64,000 nucleotides of DNA from Streptomyces abyssomicinicus. Lineage in GTDB: Bacteria; Actinomycetota; Actinomycetes; Streptomycetales; Streptomycetaceae. Below are positions 40,778 to 50,696 of this stretch, piece by piece. Position 1 is the first letter of the stretch. Each line of letters begins with the position of its first letter. The position numbers and the translations under genes are program-made. Location: contig NZ_BBZI01000008.1 of the NCBI RefSeq assembly GCF_008974245.1, positions 673,516 to 737,515 of the forward strand, read 5' to 3'. The notes below the pieces were generated by a model, which was not told where the DNA came from, searched no databases, and worked only from the letters and a program-made list of their open reading frames with translations.

Positions 40778-42298
40778 TCAGCCCTTCCCGAGGAGCAGCC
40801 GGGCCTCGCCGACCGTGATGACAGAACCGGTGACCAGGACGCCGCCGCCGGCGAACTCGCCCTCTTCCTCGGCGAGCGTGATCGCCGCCTCCAGCGCGTC
40901 CGGCAGCCGCGGCTCGACCTGGACCCGCTCCTCGCCGAACACCTCGACGGCGATCGCGGCCAGCTCGTCCGCGTTCATCGCCCGGTGACTGGAGTTCTGG
41001 GTGACCACGATCTCCGCGAAGATCGGCTCGAACGCCTCCAGCAGCCCGCGCACGTTCTTGTCGCCGCTCGCGCCGACCACGCCGATCAGGCGGCTGAAGT
41101 CGAACGCCTCCCTGATCGCCTCGGCGGTGACCCGCGCGCCGGCCGGGTTGTGGGCGGCGTCCAGGACCACGGTGGGCGAGCTCCGCACGACCTCCATGCG
41201 GCCCGGCGAGGAGACCGAGGCGAAGGCCCGGCGCACCGTCTCGACGTCCAGCGGGCCGGAGCGGGCTCCGCCGACGCCGAAGAACGCCTCGACGGCCGCC
41301 AGCGCGACCGCCGCGTTGTGCGCCTGGTGGGCGCCGTGCAGCGGGAGGTAGACCTCCTCGTACTCGCCGCCGAGGCCGCGCAGGGTCAGCATCTGGCCGC
41401 CGACCGCGACCTGCCGGGAGAGCACGCCGAACTCCAGGCCCTCGCGGGCCACCGTGGCGTTCTTCCTCACGGACGTCTTGAGCACGACCTGCGCCGCGTC
41501 CACCGGCTGCTGGGCGAGGACCACGGTGGCGTCGTCCTTGATGATCCCCGCCTTCTCGGTGGCGATCTCGCCCGTCGTGGAACCGAGACGGTCGGTGTGG
41601 TCCAGGTCGATGGGGGTGATCACGGCGACGTCGGCGTCGATGACGTTGGTGGCGTCCCAGGCGCCGCCCATGCCGACCTCGACCACGGCCACGTCGACCG
41701 GCGCGTCGGCGAACGCCGCGTACGCCATGCCGGTGAGGACCTCGAAGAAGGAGAGCCGGTACTCCTGCTGGGCGTCGACCATGTCGACGTACGGCTGGAC
41801 GTCCCGGTAGGTCTCGATGAACCGCTCGGCGCTGACCGGGTGGCCGTCCAGGCTGATCCGCTCGGTGACGGACTGCACGTGGGGGCTGGTGTACCGGCCG
41901 GTGCGCAGGTCGAAGGCGCCGAGCAGGGCCTCGATCATGCGGGCGGTGGAGGTCTTGCCGTTGGTGCCCGTGATGTGGATCGACGGGTAGGAGCGCTGCG
42001 GGTCGCCGAGGACGTCCATCAGCGCGGCGATGCGGCTGACGGAGGGCTCCAGCTTGGTCTCGCCCCAGCGGGTGGCCAGCTCCTGCTCCACCTCGCGGAG
42101 CGCCTTGTCGACCTCCGGGTCCTCGGGCCGGGCGGGCACGTCGGCGCTGGGCGGGCCGCCCTGGGTGCGCAGGGTGCGGCTGCCGGCCTCGATCACGGCG
42201 AGATCGGGATCGCGGTCGGTCTCCTCCGCGATGATCTCTTCGAAGGCGTCCAGCGGGTCGGGGCGCTCACTGCTGTCGTCCGGGGGGAGGTCGCTCAC
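40778..42298 (-). CDS. folC: Bifunctional folylpolyglutamate synthase/dihydrofolate synthase
   Basis: 506 residues, a Mur-ligase-like ATP-dependent amide ligase that adds glutamate to dihydropteroate and to folates. The P-loop is SIHITGTNGKTSTARMIE; VVEVGMGGAWDATNVIDADV, ITPIDLDHTDRLG and VVLDAAHNPAGARV are folate-ligase signatures. An acidic N-terminal extension of some 70 residues is typical in streptomycetes. The GTG at 42298 is the first start in frame, with a weak ribosome site. The DUF4233 gene follows. Confidence 0.96.
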   Translation of the reverse strand: MSDLPPDDSSERPDPLDAFEEIIAEETDRDPDLAVIEAGSRTLRTQGGPPSADVPARPEDPEVDKALREVEQELATRWGETKLEPSVSRIAALMDVLGDPQRSYPSIHITGTNGKTSTARMIEALLGAFDLRTGRYTSPHVQSVTERISLDGHPVSAERFIETYRDVQPYVDMVDAQQEYRLSFFEVLTGMAYAAFADAPVDVAVVEVGMGGAWDATNVIDADVAVITPIDLDHTDRLGSTTGEIATEKAGIIKDDATVVLAQQPVDAAQVVLKTSVRKNATVAREGLEFGVLSRQVAVGGQMLTLRGLGGEYEEVYLPLHGAHQAHNAAVALAAVEAFFGVGGARSGPLDVETVRRAFASVSSPGRMEVVRSSPTVVLDAAHNPAGARVTAEAIREAFDFSRLIGVVGASGDKNVRGLLEAFEPIFAEIVVTQNSSHRAMNADELAAIAVEVFGEERVQVEPRLPDALEAAITLAEEEGEFAGGGVLVTGSVITVGEARLLLGKG

Positions 42299-42352
42299 GC
42301 GCCCAGTCTACGTTCCGGGTACGACACGGTTCGTCCCCGGGCACCGGCCGGC

Positions 42353-43366
42353 TCAGCCCAGCCACGCCCTCAGCCGCAGCCGCCCCCACAGGTGCGCGGC
42401 GGCGAACGACAGCGCGGCGCAGACCGCCGCGGTCCCGGCGAGCGCCGCCACGGCGGCCCAGCCCCGGCCCGCCCGCGCCGCCACCGCCCCGGCCAGCGGC
42501 GCGACGAACGCCAGGTGGACCAGATAGGCCCCGAACGAGGCGTCCGACAGCCGCCGCACCGGCCCCCGCCACCGCTGCGGAACCCGCACCCCGCGGAACG
42601 CGGCGAGGACGGCGAGGGTCAGCGCCGCCACGGGGGGCGCGGCGTAGGCGGCGGGGAACCGGTGGCCGAGCTGGTACGCGCCGACCGCCGCGACGCCCCC
42701 CGCCACGGCCACCGCCCACGGCCACCGGGGCCCGGGCCGCCGTGTCCCGCCCAGCAGCGCGGCCCCGGCGAGCGCGTAGACCAGCGGGTACAGCGACAGC
42801 GCCCAGGCCCAGCGCGGCAGGTCCAGCCCGGTGACCTCGCCCGCGTCGCCGCGCAGCGCCGTCCCGAGCGCGCACACGCCGAGCAGCGCCAGGGTCCACC
42901 GGGGGACGGCCGCCCGCCGCACCAGCAGCACCGCCGCGCCGAGCACCAGCATCAGCGGGACGTACACGTACAGGTACCAGAGGTGGAACGCCGGTTCGAC
43001 CGACCCGAGGACGGCTCCGGCGGCATCCTCCGCACCGCCCCGCCACGCCACGTACAGCACCGTCCACACCGCCATGGGCCGCACGATCCGGTCCGCCCGC
43101 CGCAGCAGCTGCCGCTCCCCGCGCACCGGCGACGCCACCAGCGCCGCCCAGCCCGCCATGGCGAAGAACGCCGGCACGGCGAACCGGGTGAGCGAGTCGG
43201 CGGCGACGCCGGCGGCGCGGTGGCCTGCGTCCACGAAGACGGCGGCGGTGTGGCAGAGGACGACGGCGGCGGTGCAGACGACCCGCAGCAGGTCGACGTC
43301 GTCCCGCCGCCCGGGCGCGTCCTGATGCCCCGGTGCGGCGGGCGGGACGGTGGAGGTGGCGGTCAT
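42353..43366 (-). CDS. Acyltransferase family 3 membrane protein
   Basis: 337 residues with about ten hydrophobic helices. The N-terminal motif DVDLLRVVCTAAVVLCHTAA carries the family's arginine and histidine (L-R-x-x-C...C-H), followed by FAVPAFFAMAGWAALVAS. Enzymes of this family O-acetylate or succinylate sugars, polyketides or wall components. It lies between folC and valS, two genes that I recall as neighbours in S. coelicolor, so it may be an insertion in this lineage. GC content is even higher than in the neighbours. The ATG at 43366 is the first start. Substrate unknown. Confidence 0.85.
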   Translation of the reverse strand: MTATSTVPPAAPGHQDAPGRRDDVDLLRVVCTAAVVLCHTAAVFVDAGHRAAGVAADSLTRFAVPAFFAMAGWAALVASPVRGERQLLRRADRIVRPMAVWTVLYVAWRGGAEDAAGAVLGSVEPAFHLWYLYVYVPLMLVLGAAVLLVRRAAVPRWTLALLGVCALGTALRGDAGEVTGLDLPRWAWALSLYPLVYALAGAALLGGTRRPGPRWPWAVAVAGGVAAVGAYQLGHRFPAAYAAPPVAALTLAVLAAFRGVRVPQRWRGPVRRLSDASFGAYLVHLAFVAPLAGAVAARAGRGWAAVAALAGTAAVCAALSFAAAHLWGRLRLRAWLG

Positions 43367-43419
43367 GCCCCGCAGTGAACAGCCACCCGGTTACCGGAGA
43401 CCGGCCACGACATGAACGC

Positions 43420-43451
43420 GGCGGGCCGCCCCTGGAGAGGGACGGCCCGCC
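43420..43451 (-). terminator. Terminator of valS
   Basis: GGCGGGCCG (43420-43428) pairs with CGGCCCGCC (43443-43451), with an inner CCCT-GGAG-AGGG stem. It is 19 nt past the valS stop codon. Confidence 0.8.
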
Positions 43452-43470
43452 GGACGGGTGCCTCGCGCGG

Positions 43471-46101
43471 TCAGGCGGAGGGCAGCTTCGCCAGCTGCTC
43501 CGTGATCCGCGCGATGTCCTCCTCGGCCTTGGCGAGGCGGGCCCGGATCTTCGCCACGACCGGCTCCGGAGCCTTGCCGAGGAAGGCCTCGTTGCCCAGC
43601 TTGCCGTTGGCCTGCGCCTTCTCCTTCTCGGCGGCCGCCAGGTCCTTCGACAGCCGCTTGCGCTCGGCCGCGAAGTCGATCGCGCCGGACAGGTCCAGCT
43701 CGACCGTGGCGCCGGCCACCGGCAGGCTGGCGGTGGCGGAGAAGCCCTCGCCCTCCGGCTGGAGGCGCAGCAGCTGGCGGATGGCCGGCTCGTGCGCGGC
43801 GAGCGGCGTGCCGGCCAGGGTCAGGCGGGCCGGGACGCGCTGGCCCGGCTGGAGGCCCTGGTCGCTGCGGAAGCGGCGGACCTCGGTGATCACCGACTGG
43901 AGGGTGGCGATCTCCTGCTCGGCGGCCGCGTCGCGGAAGCCGCTGTCGCCCGGCCACTCGGCGACGACGACGGACTCGCCGCCGGTGAGCGTGGTCCACA
44001 GCGTCTCGGTGACGAACGGCATGATCGGGTGGAGCAGCCGCAGCGTGACGTCCAGGACCTCGCCGAGGACGCGCTTGCTCGCCTCGGCCGCCGGGCCGCC
44101 CGCCATGAAGGTGGTCTTGGACAGCTCGACGTACCAGTCGAAGACCTCGTCCCACGCGAAGTGGTAGAGCGCCTCGGAGAGCTTGGCGAACTGGTAGTCC
44201 TCGTAGAACGTGTCGACCTCGGCGACAACCGAGTTGAGCCGGGAGAGGATCCAGCGGTCGGTCGCCGACAGCTCGGCGGCGTCCGGCAGCGGGCCCTCGA
44301 CGGTGGCGCCGTTCATCAGGGCGAACCGGGTGGCGTTCCAGATCTTGTTGGCGAAGTTCCGCGCCGCCTGGACCCAGTCCTCGCCGATCGGGACGTCGAC
44401 GCCCGGGTTGGCGCCGCGCGCCAGGGTGAAGCGGAGCGCGTCGGAGCCGTACTTGTCCATCCAGTCCAGCGGGTTGACGACGTTCCCGAAGGACTTGGAC
44501 ATCTTCTTGCCGTTCTGGTCACGGACCATGCCGTGCAGCGCGATGGTGTGGAACGGCGGGGTGCCGTCCATCGCGTAGATGCCGAACATCATCATCCGGG
44601 CGACCCAGAAGAAGAGGATGTCGTAGCCGGTGACCAGGACGGAGTTCGGGTAGAACTTCGCGAGGCTCTCGGTCCGCTCGGGCCAGCCCAGCGTGGAGAA
44701 GGGCCACAGGCCCGAGGAGAACCAGGTGTCGAGGACGTCGCTGTCCTGGCGCCAGCCCTCGCCGGACGGCGGCTCCTCGCCGGGGCCGACGCAGACCATC
44801 TCGCCGTCGGGGCCGTGCCAGACCGGGATGCGGTGCCCCCACCAGAGCTGACGCGAGATGCACCAGTCGTGGAGGTTGTCGACCCAGTCGAAGTACCGCT
44901 TCTCCATCTCCTGGGGGTGGATCTTGACCTTGCCGTCGCGGACCGCGTCGCCGGCCGCCTTGGCGAGCGGGGCGACCTTGACCCACCACTGCATGGACAG
45001 CCGGGGCTCGACGGTGGTCTTGCACCGCGAGCAGTGGCCGACCTTGTGGACGTAGGGGCGCTTCTCGGCGACGATGCGGCCCTCGGCGCGCAGCGCGCCG
45101 ACGATCGCCGAGCGCGCCTCCAGCCGGTCCAGGCCCTGGAAGGGGCCGTGGACGGTGATGACGGCGTGCTCGTCCATCACCGTGATGGACGGCAGGCCGT
45201 GGCGCTCGCCGATCTCGAAGTCGTTCGGGTCGTGGGCCGGGGTGACCTTGACCGCTCCGGTGCCGAACTCCGGGTCGACGTGCGTGTCGGCGACGACCGG
45301 GATGGTGCGGTCGGTCAGCGGCAGCGTGATCTGCTTGCCGACCAGGTGCCGGTAGCGCTCGTCGTCCGGGTGGACGGCGACCGCGGTGTCGCCCAGCATC
45401 GTCTCGGCGCGGGTGGTGGCGACGACGATGGTGTCCTCGCCCTCGCCGTACTTCATGGAGACGAGCTCGCCGTCGTCCTCCTGGTACTCGACCTCGATGT
45501 CGGAGATCGCGGTGAGGCAGCGCGGGCACCAGTTGGTGATGCGCTCCTTGCGGTAGATCAGCTCGTCGTCGTAGAGCTTCTTGAAGATGGTCTGGACGGC
45601 CTGGGAGAGGCCCTCGTCCATGGTGAAGCGCTCGCGCGACCAGGCGACGCCGTCGCCGAGGCGGCGCATCTGGCCGGAGATCTGGCCGCCGGACTCGGCC
45701 TTCCACTGCCAGACTCGCTCGACGAACGCCTCGCGGCCCAGGTCGTGGCGGGACTTGCCCTCCTTGGCGAGCTCGCGCTCGACGACGTTCTGGGTCGCGA
45801 TGCCGGCGTGGTCCATGCCCGGCTGCCACAGCGTCTCGTAGCCCTGCATCCGCTTGCGGCGGGTCAGGGTGTCGATGATCGTGTGCTCGAAGGCGTGCCC
45901 CAGGTGGAGCGAGCCGGTGACGTTCGGCGGGGGGATGACGACGGTGAAGGGTTCCTTGTCGCTCCCGGCGTCCGCCTCGAAGTAACCGCGGTCTACCCAG
46001 CGCTCGTACAGCGGCCCCTCCACGTCGGCCGGCGTGTATTGGGTCGGCAGTTCGGTTTCGGGCGCTGTGGGCTGCTGAGAGTTCTCGGTCACGCCGGTCA
46101 T
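43471..46101 (-). CDS. valS: Valyl-tRNA synthetase
   Basis: 876 residues, class I synthetase. The HIGH-type motif is in NVTGSLHLGHAFEHT and the KMSKS motif in GKKMSKSFGNVV. An editing domain lies between (TTRAETMLGDTAVAVHPDDE), and a C-terminal coiled-coil arm (KRLSKDLAAAEKEKAQANGK) contacts tRNA. It charges tRNA-Val. The ATG at 46101 (MTGVTENSQQ) is chosen; a GTG three codons later is possible. The open frame upstream to 46515 is a shadow of the divergent gene. No T-box was seen in the short leader. Confidence 0.97.
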   Translation of the reverse strand: MTGVTENSQQPTAPETELPTQYTPADVEGPLYERWVDRGYFEADAGSDKEPFTVVIPPPNVTGSLHLGHAFEHTIIDTLTRRKRMQGYETLWQPGMDHAGIATQNVVERELAKEGKSRHDLGREAFVERVWQWKAESGGQISGQMRRLGDGVAWSRERFTMDEGLSQAVQTIFKKLYDDELIYRKERITNWCPRCLTAISDIEVEYQEDDGELVSMKYGEGEDTIVVATTRAETMLGDTAVAVHPDDERYRHLVGKQITLPLTDRTIPVVADTHVDPEFGTGAVKVTPAHDPNDFEIGERHGLPSITVMDEHAVITVHGPFQGLDRLEARSAIVGALRAEGRIVAEKRPYVHKVGHCSRCKTTVEPRLSMQWWVKVAPLAKAAGDAVRDGKVKIHPQEMEKRYFDWVDNLHDWCISRQLWWGHRIPVWHGPDGEMVCVGPGEEPPSGEGWRQDSDVLDTWFSSGLWPFSTLGWPERTESLAKFYPNSVLVTGYDILFFWVARMMMFGIYAMDGTPPFHTIALHGMVRDQNGKKMSKSFGNVVNPLDWMDKYGSDALRFTLARGANPGVDVPIGEDWVQAARNFANKIWNATRFALMNGATVEGPLPDAAELSATDRWILSRLNSVVAEVDTFYEDYQFAKLSEALYHFAWDEVFDWYVELSKTTFMAGGPAAEASKRVLGEVLDVTLRLLHPIMPFVTETLWTTLTGGESVVVAEWPGDSGFRDAAAEQEIATLQSVITEVRRFRSDQGLQPGQRVPARLTLAGTPLAAHEPAIRQLLRLQPEGEGFSATASLPVAGATVELDLSGAIDFAAERKRLSKDLAAAEKEKAQANGKLGNEAFLGKAPEPVVAKIRARLAKAEEDIARITEQLAKLPSA

Positions 46102-46224
46102 TTTAGGGGTGTCCCTGGGGCGTTCCGAAACGCGATTACAAGGTAACGGTCTGCGCCCGGGGGCGCACGCCGGGCCCGGCGTAGGGAAGGATGGCGCGGG
46201 ACAGCACCAGGGAGGGAACCAGCC

Positions 46225-47319
46225 ATGAGTTACAACCAGCCGGGCCCGTACGGCGGGCAGCCCCAGCAGCCCGGGCCCTACGGACAGCCGGGAGCTCAGC
46301 CTGGGCCCTACGGTCAGCCGGCCGGTCAGCCCGGCGGTCAGCCCGGCCCCTACGGACAGCCCGGCGGTCAGCAGCCCGGCCCGTACGGCCAGCCCGGCGG
46401 TCAGCAGCCCGGCCAGCCCGGCCCGTACGGTGCTCCGGCACCCCAGCAGCAGCCGCCGCAGCAGCAGCAGCCGCAGCCCGGCTACGGCTACCCGCAGCAG
46501 CAGCCGCCGCAGCACGCCCAGCAGCAGTCCTACGGCTACCCCCAGCAGCCCGGCGTCCCGCCGCAGGGCAACCCGTACGGCCAGCAGCCGGGCCAGCCCG
46601 GCCAGCCCCCGTACGGCGCGCCCCCGCAGGGTCAGCCCGGCGGCGGTGGCGGCAGGAGGACGGGGCTACTCATCGGCGGCGCGGCCGTGGTGGTCGCGCT
46701 CGCGGTCGGCGCCTACTTCCTCTTCTTCAGCGGCGGGCTGGAGGACGACGGCCCGCACAAGCTGGTGATGCCCGCGAAGCTGCTGACCGACTACAACCGG
46801 GCCGGCGAGGCGGGCGAGAGCGGGGACGACGCCGAGGACCTCGCGGAGAGCGGCGTCAAGAACGGCAAGGCCGTGTTCGGGATGTACTCCACGGCCGACC
46901 TGTCCGGCTACGACCCGAGCGACCCCAGCACCGCGCCGGACCCGAAGGTGCTGGCCACCTCCAAGGGCATGACCGTCGTCGGCGGCTACGGCGAGATCGC
47001 CGACCCGGCGGCGACGCTCGACAAGTTCTTCGCCTCCTACAAGGCGGAGTTCGAGAAGAACTCCAAGGAGAGCAAGAACGGGGCGGAGCTGCTCGGAGAG
47101 CCCGAGGAGGTGGACGTCGACGGCACGGTGACCAAGTGCCAGGCCGTCAAGGGCAAGGAGCAGGTGACCCAGAAGATGAAGACCGACTGGTTCTGCGTCT
47201 GGGCCGACTACAGCACCATGGCGCTGGTCTCCCCCGGCGACGCCACCGCGGACGTGAGCAAGGAACTCGCGGCGCAGATGACCGAGAAGGTCCGCAACGA
47301 GATCCGCAAGCCCGAGTAG
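46225..47319 (+). CDS. Membrane protein with PGPYGQP-repeat head and extracytoplasmic domain
   Basis: 364 residues. The first 140 are tandem Pro/Gly/Gln/Tyr repeats (PGPYGQPGGQQPGPYGQP), then one membrane helix (GLLIGGAAVVVALAVGAYFL at about 149-168) and an outside domain of about 190 residues with conserved-looking YDPSDPSTAPDPKVL, KGMTVVGGYGEIADP and KMKTDWFCVWADYSTMALVS. This layout is common in streptomycetes; its function is unknown. The ATG at 46225 has GGGAGGG 7 nt upstream. It is divergent from valS and convergent with clpX. Confidence 0.82.
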   Translation: MSYNQPGPYGGQPQQPGPYGQPGAQPGPYGQPAGQPGGQPGPYGQPGGQQPGPYGQPGGQQPGQPGPYGAPAPQQQPPQQQQPQPGYGYPQQQPPQHAQQQSYGYPQQPGVPPQGNPYGQQPGQPGQPPYGAPPQGQPGGGGGRRTGLLIGGAAVVVALAVGAYFLFFSGGLEDDGPHKLVMPAKLLTDYNRAGEAGESGDDAEDLAESGVKNGKAVFGMYSTADLSGYDPSDPSTAPDPKVLATSKGMTVVGGYGEIADPAATLDKFFASYKAEFEKNSKESKNGAELLGEPEEVDVDGTVTKCQAVKGKEQVTQKMKTDWFCVWADYSTMALVSPGDATADVSKELAAQMTEKVRNEIRKPE

Positions 47320-47334
47320 GACCCCGCCCACGCG

Positions 47335-47366
47335 GAAGGGGCGCGCCCTGCCGGGCGCGCCCCTTC
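47335..47366. terminator. Bidirectional terminator between the repeat-head gene and clpX
   Basis: Perfect 14-bp arms GAAGGGGCGCGCCC (47335-47348) and its complement (47353-47366) with a TGCC loop, in the 60-nt gap between two convergent stops. Confidence 0.88.
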
Positions 47367-47379
47367 GCCGTGTCCGCGG

Positions 47380-48669
<1,290 letters not shown>

Positions 48670-48776
48670 GGTGTGCTTCCCCTTCGCCTGGGAGCCCTCG
48701 GACGCGTGTGCGTCCCCGGTCTCCACGGTGCTGCCTTATGTCGACGGTACCTTGCCTGGCCCCCCGTTCGGGCCCC

Positions 48777-48834
48777 CCTTGGCAGGGTCCGCTCCGGAAC
48801 GGATCCGGGCGAACCCCGCCAAGAGGCGGCAGAC
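48777..48834 (-). terminator. Imperfect long hairpin between clpP2 and clpX
   Basis: The outer stem CTTGGC (48778-48783) pairs with GCCAAG (48828-48833) and continues with imperfect pairing inward (GGGT/ACCC). It is about 20 nt past the clpP2 stop. It may end or attenuate the clpP1P2 transcript. Confidence 0.45.
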
Positions 48835-48851
48835 GTCCTGCCGCGGTCGCG

Positions 48852-49532
48852 TCAGCGAACGCTGGCGTTGTTCATCTTGCGGGTCGAGATGATCTGGTCG
48901 ACCAGCCCGTACTGCAGCGCGTCCTCGGCGGTGAGGATCTTGTCACGCTCGATGTCCTCGCGGATCCTCTCCACCGGCTGGGTGGAGTGCTTGGCCAGCA
49001 TCTCCTCCAGCTGGGAGCGCATCCGCAGGATCTCGTTGGCGGCGATCTCCAGGTCGGAGACCTGGCCGCGGCCGGTCTCGCTGTACGGCTGGTGGATCAG
49101 GACGCGGGCGTTCGGCAGCGCCATGCGCTTGCCGGGCGTGCCGGCCGCGAGCAGGACGGCGGCGGCGGAGGCGGCCTGGCCCATGCACACGGTCTGGATG
49201 TCCGGCTTCACGAACTGCATCGTGTCGTAGATCGCGGTCAGCGCCGTGAAGGAACCGCCCGGGCTGTTGATGTAGATCGAGATGTCACGGTCCGGGTCCA
49301 TCGACTCCAGGCACAGCAGCTGCGCCATGACGTCGTTGGCCGACGCGTCGTCGATCTGGACGCCCAGGAAGATCACGCGCTCCTCGAAGAGCTTCGCGTA
49401 CGGGTCGTACTCACGCACACCCTGGGAGGTGCGCTCCACGAAGCGCGGGATCACGTAACGGGACTCGGCGACCGGAGCCGTCAGCTCGGCGCGGGTGCGG
49501 TCGTACAGGCCGCTGCCGGGGTAGTCGTTCAT
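48852..49532 (-). CDS. clpP2: ATP-dependent Clp protease proteolytic subunit ClpP2
   Basis: 226 residues. Catalytic Ser lies in MGQAASAAAVLLAAG and His in IHQPYSETGRG; the handle region and IYINSPGGSFTALTAIYDTM match the family. The N-terminal extension of about 30 residues (NDYPGSGLYDRTRAELTAPV) is typical of ClpP2-type actinobacterial subunits. It forms a mixed tetradecamer with ClpP1. The ATG at 49532 has AGGAG 8 nt upstream. It is 55 nt downstream of clpP1, in one operon. Confidence 0.96.
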   Translation of the reverse strand: MNDYPGSGLYDRTRAELTAPVAESRYVIPRFVERTSQGVREYDPYAKLFEERVIFLGVQIDDASANDVMAQLLCLESMDPDRDISIYINSPGGSFTALTAIYDTMQFVKPDIQTVCMGQAASAAAVLLAAGTPGKRMALPNARVLIHQPYSETGRGQVSDLEIAANEILRMRSQLEEMLAKHSTQPVERIREDIERDKILTAEDALQYGLVDQIISTRKMNNASVR

Positions 49533-49587
49533 TCTCTGTCTCCTGGAAGGCGGGGGCGGGGGGAGGGCCGGTGCGCGGGCTCGGGCG

Positions 49588-50202
49588 TCAGGCCCCGGTG
49601 CCGCCGCCGCCCGGGATGTTGGAGGCCGCGGAGATGACCTCGTCGATGAGGCCGTACTCCTTGGCCTCATCTGCGTCGAACCAGCGGTCGCGGTCGGAGT
49701 CGCGGGTGACCTGCTCGACCGTCTGACCGGTGTGGAAGGCGGTCAGCTCCGCCATCTTCTTCTTGGTGTGCAGCAGGCGCTCGGCGTGGATCTTGATGTC
49801 CGACGCGGAACCGGCCAGGCCGGCCGACGGCTGGTGGATCAGGATCTCGGCGTTCGGCAGCGCGAAGCGCTTGCCGGGCGTGCCGGCGCTCAGGAGGAAC
49901 TGGCCCATCGAGGCGGCGAGGCCCATCGCGATCGTCACCACGTCGTTCTTGATGTACTGCATGGTGTCGTAGATCGCCATGCCGGCCGTGATCGAGCCGC
50001 CGGGGCTGTTGATGTAGAGGTAGATGTCCTTGTCCGGGTCGGCGGCAAGGAGCAGCAGCTGTGCGGTGATCTTGTTGGCGATGTCGTCGTCGACCGCCTG
50101 GCCGAGGAAGATGATCCGCTCGTTGAGCAGCCGGTTGTAGACCTGGTCGCCGAGGCCACCGATGGAAGGCTCGCCGGCGGCGGAGGGCATCAGATTCGTC
50201 AC
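49588..50202 (-). CDS. clpP1: ATP-dependent Clp protease proteolytic subunit ClpP1
   Basis: 204 residues from the GTG at 50202 (TNLMPSAAGEPSIGGLGDQV). Catalytic Ser is in MGLAASMGQFLLSAG, His in IHQPSAGLAGSASD and Asp in the DSDRDRWFD region. The SD AGGTGG precedes this GTG; an alternative GTG at 50244 adds 14 residues (RRPGAVVRRAGGY) and is used in some annotations. First gene of clpP1-clpP2. A palindromic ClgR-like site lies about 180 bp upstream. In Streptomyces ClpP1P2 affects differentiation and degrades the regulators that activate it. Confidence 0.95.
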   Translation of the reverse strand: MTNLMPSAAGEPSIGGLGDQVYNRLLNERIIFLGQAVDDDIANKITAQLLLLAADPDKDIYLYINSPGGSITAGMAIYDTMQYIKNDVVTIAMGLAASMGQFLLSAGTPGKRFALPNAEILIHQPSAGLAGSASDIKIHAERLLHTKKKMAELTAFHTGQTVEQVTRDSDRDRWFDADEAKEYGLIDEVISAASNIPGGGGTGA

Positions 50203-50377
50203 GTATCCACCTGCTCGTCTTACGACGGCGCCGGGCCGTCTCACGTGTTCTGCCGGGGCGGGGGTGGTGCGTGCCCCTGCAGCGCGCCGCGGTGATCGGC
50301 GGCGACGGGGACTCCCCTGCCCTCGTATTCATGGACCCTAACGCGCAGGCAGTCACGTGCCATCCCGGTTCCTGGAG

Positions 50378-50395
50378 TGTTCGCTGTGAGCGCAT
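50378..50395 (-). promoter_or_regulatory. ClgR-like operator upstream of clpP1
   Basis: TGTTCGCTGTGAGCGCAT contains the perfect inverted repeat CGCT-GTG-AGCG and fits the GTTCGC-N5-GCG pattern I recall for ClgR, the activator of actinobacterial clp and lon genes. It lies 176 bp upstream of the clpP1 start. No clgR gene is in this window, so the assignment rests on motif and position. Confidence 0.6.
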
Positions 50396-50560
50396 GGGAG
50401 GGGCCGGGAGCGGGTCCCGCGGCGCTGGGGCCACGTCTCACCCTGCGGGTTGCCCGCCGAGGCCCCGGGCATGCCACCGCGCGGCCACCACCTCGCGCCC
50501 GACCGCGGCGCGGGCGCACGGCACGCGCGGCGGGCGCACGGCCGCGCCGCGGGGCGAGGG

Positions 50561-50595
50561 CGGGTCGGGTCGGGTCGGGTCGGGTCGGGTCGGGT
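50561..50595. repeat. CGGGT pentanucleotide array, seven copies
   Basis: Seven uninterrupted CGGGT units between tig and clpP1, followed by a CAGGG variant. Four or more GGG runs at regular spacing could form a G-quadruplex on the plus strand. The length is likely to vary among isolates. Confidence 0.9.
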
Positions 50596-50630
50596 CAGGG
50601 CAGGGGCGGGGCGAGGGGCGGGGAACGCGC

Positions 50631-50672
50631 CGGGCCCCGGCTTCGCGCGCGAGGGCGGGAAGCCGGGGCCCG
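50631..50672 (-). terminator. Terminator of tig
   Basis: Perfect 14-bp arms CGGGCCCCGGCTTC (50631-50644) and its complement (50659-50672) with a 14-nt loop, 24 nt past the tig stop codon. Confidence 0.85.
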
Positions 50673-50696
50673 GTGGAGGCTCGGGGAGCGGGGAGG

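Larger units (their letters stand above)
50203..50696. other. Spacer between tig and clpP1
   Basis: 494 nt without a gene. From left to right it holds the clpP1 leader and promoter, a ClgR-like palindrome (50378-50395), a very GC-rich segment, a CGGGT pentamer array (50561-50595) and the tig terminator (50631-50672). Confidence 0.7.

Noticed and set aside
46102..46224. T-box leader before valS
   Set aside because: The spacer is only 123 nt, shared with a divergent gene, and shows no T-box sequence or specifier loop.
49533..49670. N-terminal extension of clpP2 from the longer open frame
   Set aside because: It is Pro/Arg/Ala-rich and overlaps the clpP1 3' end; the ATG at 49532 has a clear AGGAG ribosome site.
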